52,558 nt of DNA, taken from DATJGF01 sp035495315 (GTDB taxonomy: Bacteria; Verrucomicrobiota; Verrucomicrobiia; Limisphaerales; UBA8199). The notes beneath the pieces are model-generated. The model was not told the origin of the DNA. It searched no databases and was given only the letters and a program-made list of their open reading frames with translations. Where the stretch lies: contig DATJGF010000130.1 of NCBI GenBank assembly GCA_035495315.1, forward strand, positions 1 to 52,558. The letters run 5' to 3'. Shown piece by piece: positions 51,459-52,558 of this stretch; the stretch's first letter is position 1; every line of letters begins with the position of its first letter. Both the position numbers and the translations under genes were made by a program.

Positions 51459-51974
51459 TCATTGGGGAGCAGGCGGAGCGTAGAACGCTGTTTTGCGTGT
51501 CAACCATATGCTGTTCGTCATGAGCTTGGGCGGCCAAACGGGATTAAGCAGCGTCGGTGGAGCCCGGTGCAGTGCTCCGAATCGGAGCAACCGTTCCCTT
51601 AAGGTCGACCGCGCGTATTGGAACTGAGCCCTCCACCGGTTTGCCCCGGGCGGCTCGCCCACAGTGACAAGTATGGACTCTCCTGCTTTCAGTCGCGACG
51701 CTATGAGAGCGGAATGTCCCGGGCTGACATAAGCCGGGGGCAGGTCGGTGCCAGCTCCCTCGACCTCGGTGGAAATGTACCACCACTCCAGCGGGAAGCG
51801 GCCGCCGTTTTTCGCTGAGAAGACAGCGGCCCGGCCAAAAGACCAGTTCGTGTAACCGACGAATGAAATCACCAGGTCCGAAGACGAGGGCGCACGAATA
51901 ATCGTCACCGCAAACATCAAAGCTCCCAAGCAGATTAGCAATACTGTGACCCAAAAAAACCGATGAAGCTTCAT
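51459..51974 (-). CDS. Hypothetical protein with N-terminal membrane anchor
   Basis: The 171-residue protein has a signal anchor at residues 6-27 (FFWVTVLLICLGALMFAVTII) and a soluble part with LEWWYISTEVEGAG and a Pro-rich end. No family is recognised. It is on the minus strand 29 bases upstream of the 102-residue membrane protein gene, so they may be in one unit. The gene-like codon use supports it. Confidence 0.5.
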   Translation of the reverse strand: MKLHRFFWVTVLLICLGALMFAVTIIRAPSSSDLVISFVGYTNWSFGRAAVFSAKNGGRFPLEWWYISTEVEGAGTDLPPAYVSPGHSALIASRLKAGESILVTVGEPPGANRWRAQFQYARSTLRERLLRFGALHRAPPTLLNPVWPPKLMTNSIWLTRKTAFYAPPAPQ

Positions 51975-52112
51975 GAGGTTTTGGTCTTAACGCCGCGCCT
52001 TACCTACCGCCGCAAGCGACGCAGGCGGACTGCAGGAAAGATACACCAAACCGCGCAAGTGCCGAGCGGAAATCCCGCGCGGCGGCCATGTGCGGGGCAC
52101 AGGTTGGTCAGG

Positions 52113-52558
52113 CTATTGCGGTTTCGTGTCTTCACGCTTCAGTACCCTTTCAGCTATCCTCGCCTGGTCAAGATCGTCAAAGATTAGCACAAGGCCAGTG
52201 AAGTCGACGTGTCCGTCGGGACCGATGCGATCCTTGTGTCCTGTGCATGCAGCAGCCTTGGCGACAACTATTCCATCTTTGAGCACAAGGACAGCTGGTA
52301 AGGTCTCATGGTGAGTTGGTAGCGGACTGCGCCCGGGCTAATCGCAAATCGTCCAAACGACAGATGCCGCTCCTGCAAGTGCTGGTTGCCTTCCGGCCTG
52401 GCACTTTGGCGAGCAATGAATTAACGCGCTCGGCCTCCTCGCCACGAATGGGGTAGCTCTGGTGGTAAACCTTGACGGGAACCAGCCACCTATCTCGCGC
52501 GATGCGGCTTTTCTCATCCACCATCGCAGTCTCTTCCCACTGATCCAGAGTAAATACT
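52113..52558 (-). pseudogene. Unrecognised gene with apparent frameshift, runs off the right edge
   Basis: A protein-like frame enters from the right edge (FTLDQWEETAMVDEKSR) and ends at TGA 52306. A second frame, coding-like (HHETLPAVLVLKDGIVVAK ... GLVLIFDDLDQARIAERVL), picks up at about 52310 and ends at TAG 52113. Both read on the minus strand and join with one base shift near 52310-52320. The product is unknown. A stop in the second frame just upstream of the junction excludes a normal independent start nearby. Confidence 0.4.

Overview
The window looks like a chromosomal segment from a Gram-negative member of the Verrucomicrobiota, most likely near Pedosphaera/Limisphaerales. The grounds are inference from gene content and repeat style. 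It has lipid A (lpxB), LolA and lipoprotein genes, a Tat-exported Gfo/Idh/MocA oxidoreductase, a secreted PQQ-type beta-propeller, a GldA/GldF/GldG/DUF4340 ABC operon, a bS22 (AURKAIP1/COX24-type) mini-protein, and several families of imperfect palindromic intergenic repeats. No rRNA, tRNA, CRISPR array, transposase or phage gene was seen.

Layout. 1-6.9 kb: a truncated serine hydrolase, a YtcJ-like amidohydrolase, an RlmI-type rRNA methyltransferase, a small secreted protein and a PQQ beta-propeller protein. 7.3-13.6 kb: an ATP-cone/uridine-kinase-like fusion, a BON protein, and sucA and sucB of the 2-oxoglutarate dehydrogenase complex. 13.9-18.9 kb: a second BON protein, then a compact type II fatty-acid/polyketide-like operon (ketosynthase, chain-length-factor-like partner, ketoreductase, acyl carrier protein, FAD halogenase-like oxidoreductase). 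19-28.6 kb: a DUF5684-like membrane protein, a DUF6882-like protein, a GnnA-like oxidoreductase with lpxB, a secreted Gfo/Idh/MocA protein, hisG, bS22, a TPR lipoprotein and a DUF2203 protein. 28.6-36.4 kb: a C39-like lipoprotein, then a set resembling the rest of an aryl-polyene pathway (AMP ligase, hot-dog dehydratase, LolA, acyltransferase, MMPL exporter, DUF3261-like lipoprotein). 37-43.7 kb: the Gld-type ABC operon, then plsY and gpsA. 43.7-48.1 kb: a three-gene operon of ABC ATPase, an ABC-2 permease carrying an inserted HlyD-type adaptor domain, and a SUMF1-domain protein. 48-52.6 kb: a MOSC protein, a GFA protein, several small membrane proteins and probable gene remnants.

Two systems stand out. 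The first is an aryl-polyene-like lipid pathway apparently split into two loci about 11 kb apart: the first supplies chain building and possible halogenation, the second activation, dehydration, acyl transfer and export. The second is the operon at 43.7-48.1 kb, where the membrane-fusion (adaptor) domain sits inside the ABC permease between two membrane halves. This would put permease and periplasmic adaptor in one chain, an arrangement I do not recognise as a described exporter class.

The repeats are the other notable feature. One palindromic family has four clear copies and one degenerate copy between 20.9 and 42.0 kb. One copy supplies the last codons and stop of lpxB. Other palindromic elements sit exactly between convergent genes, as expected of bidirectional terminators.
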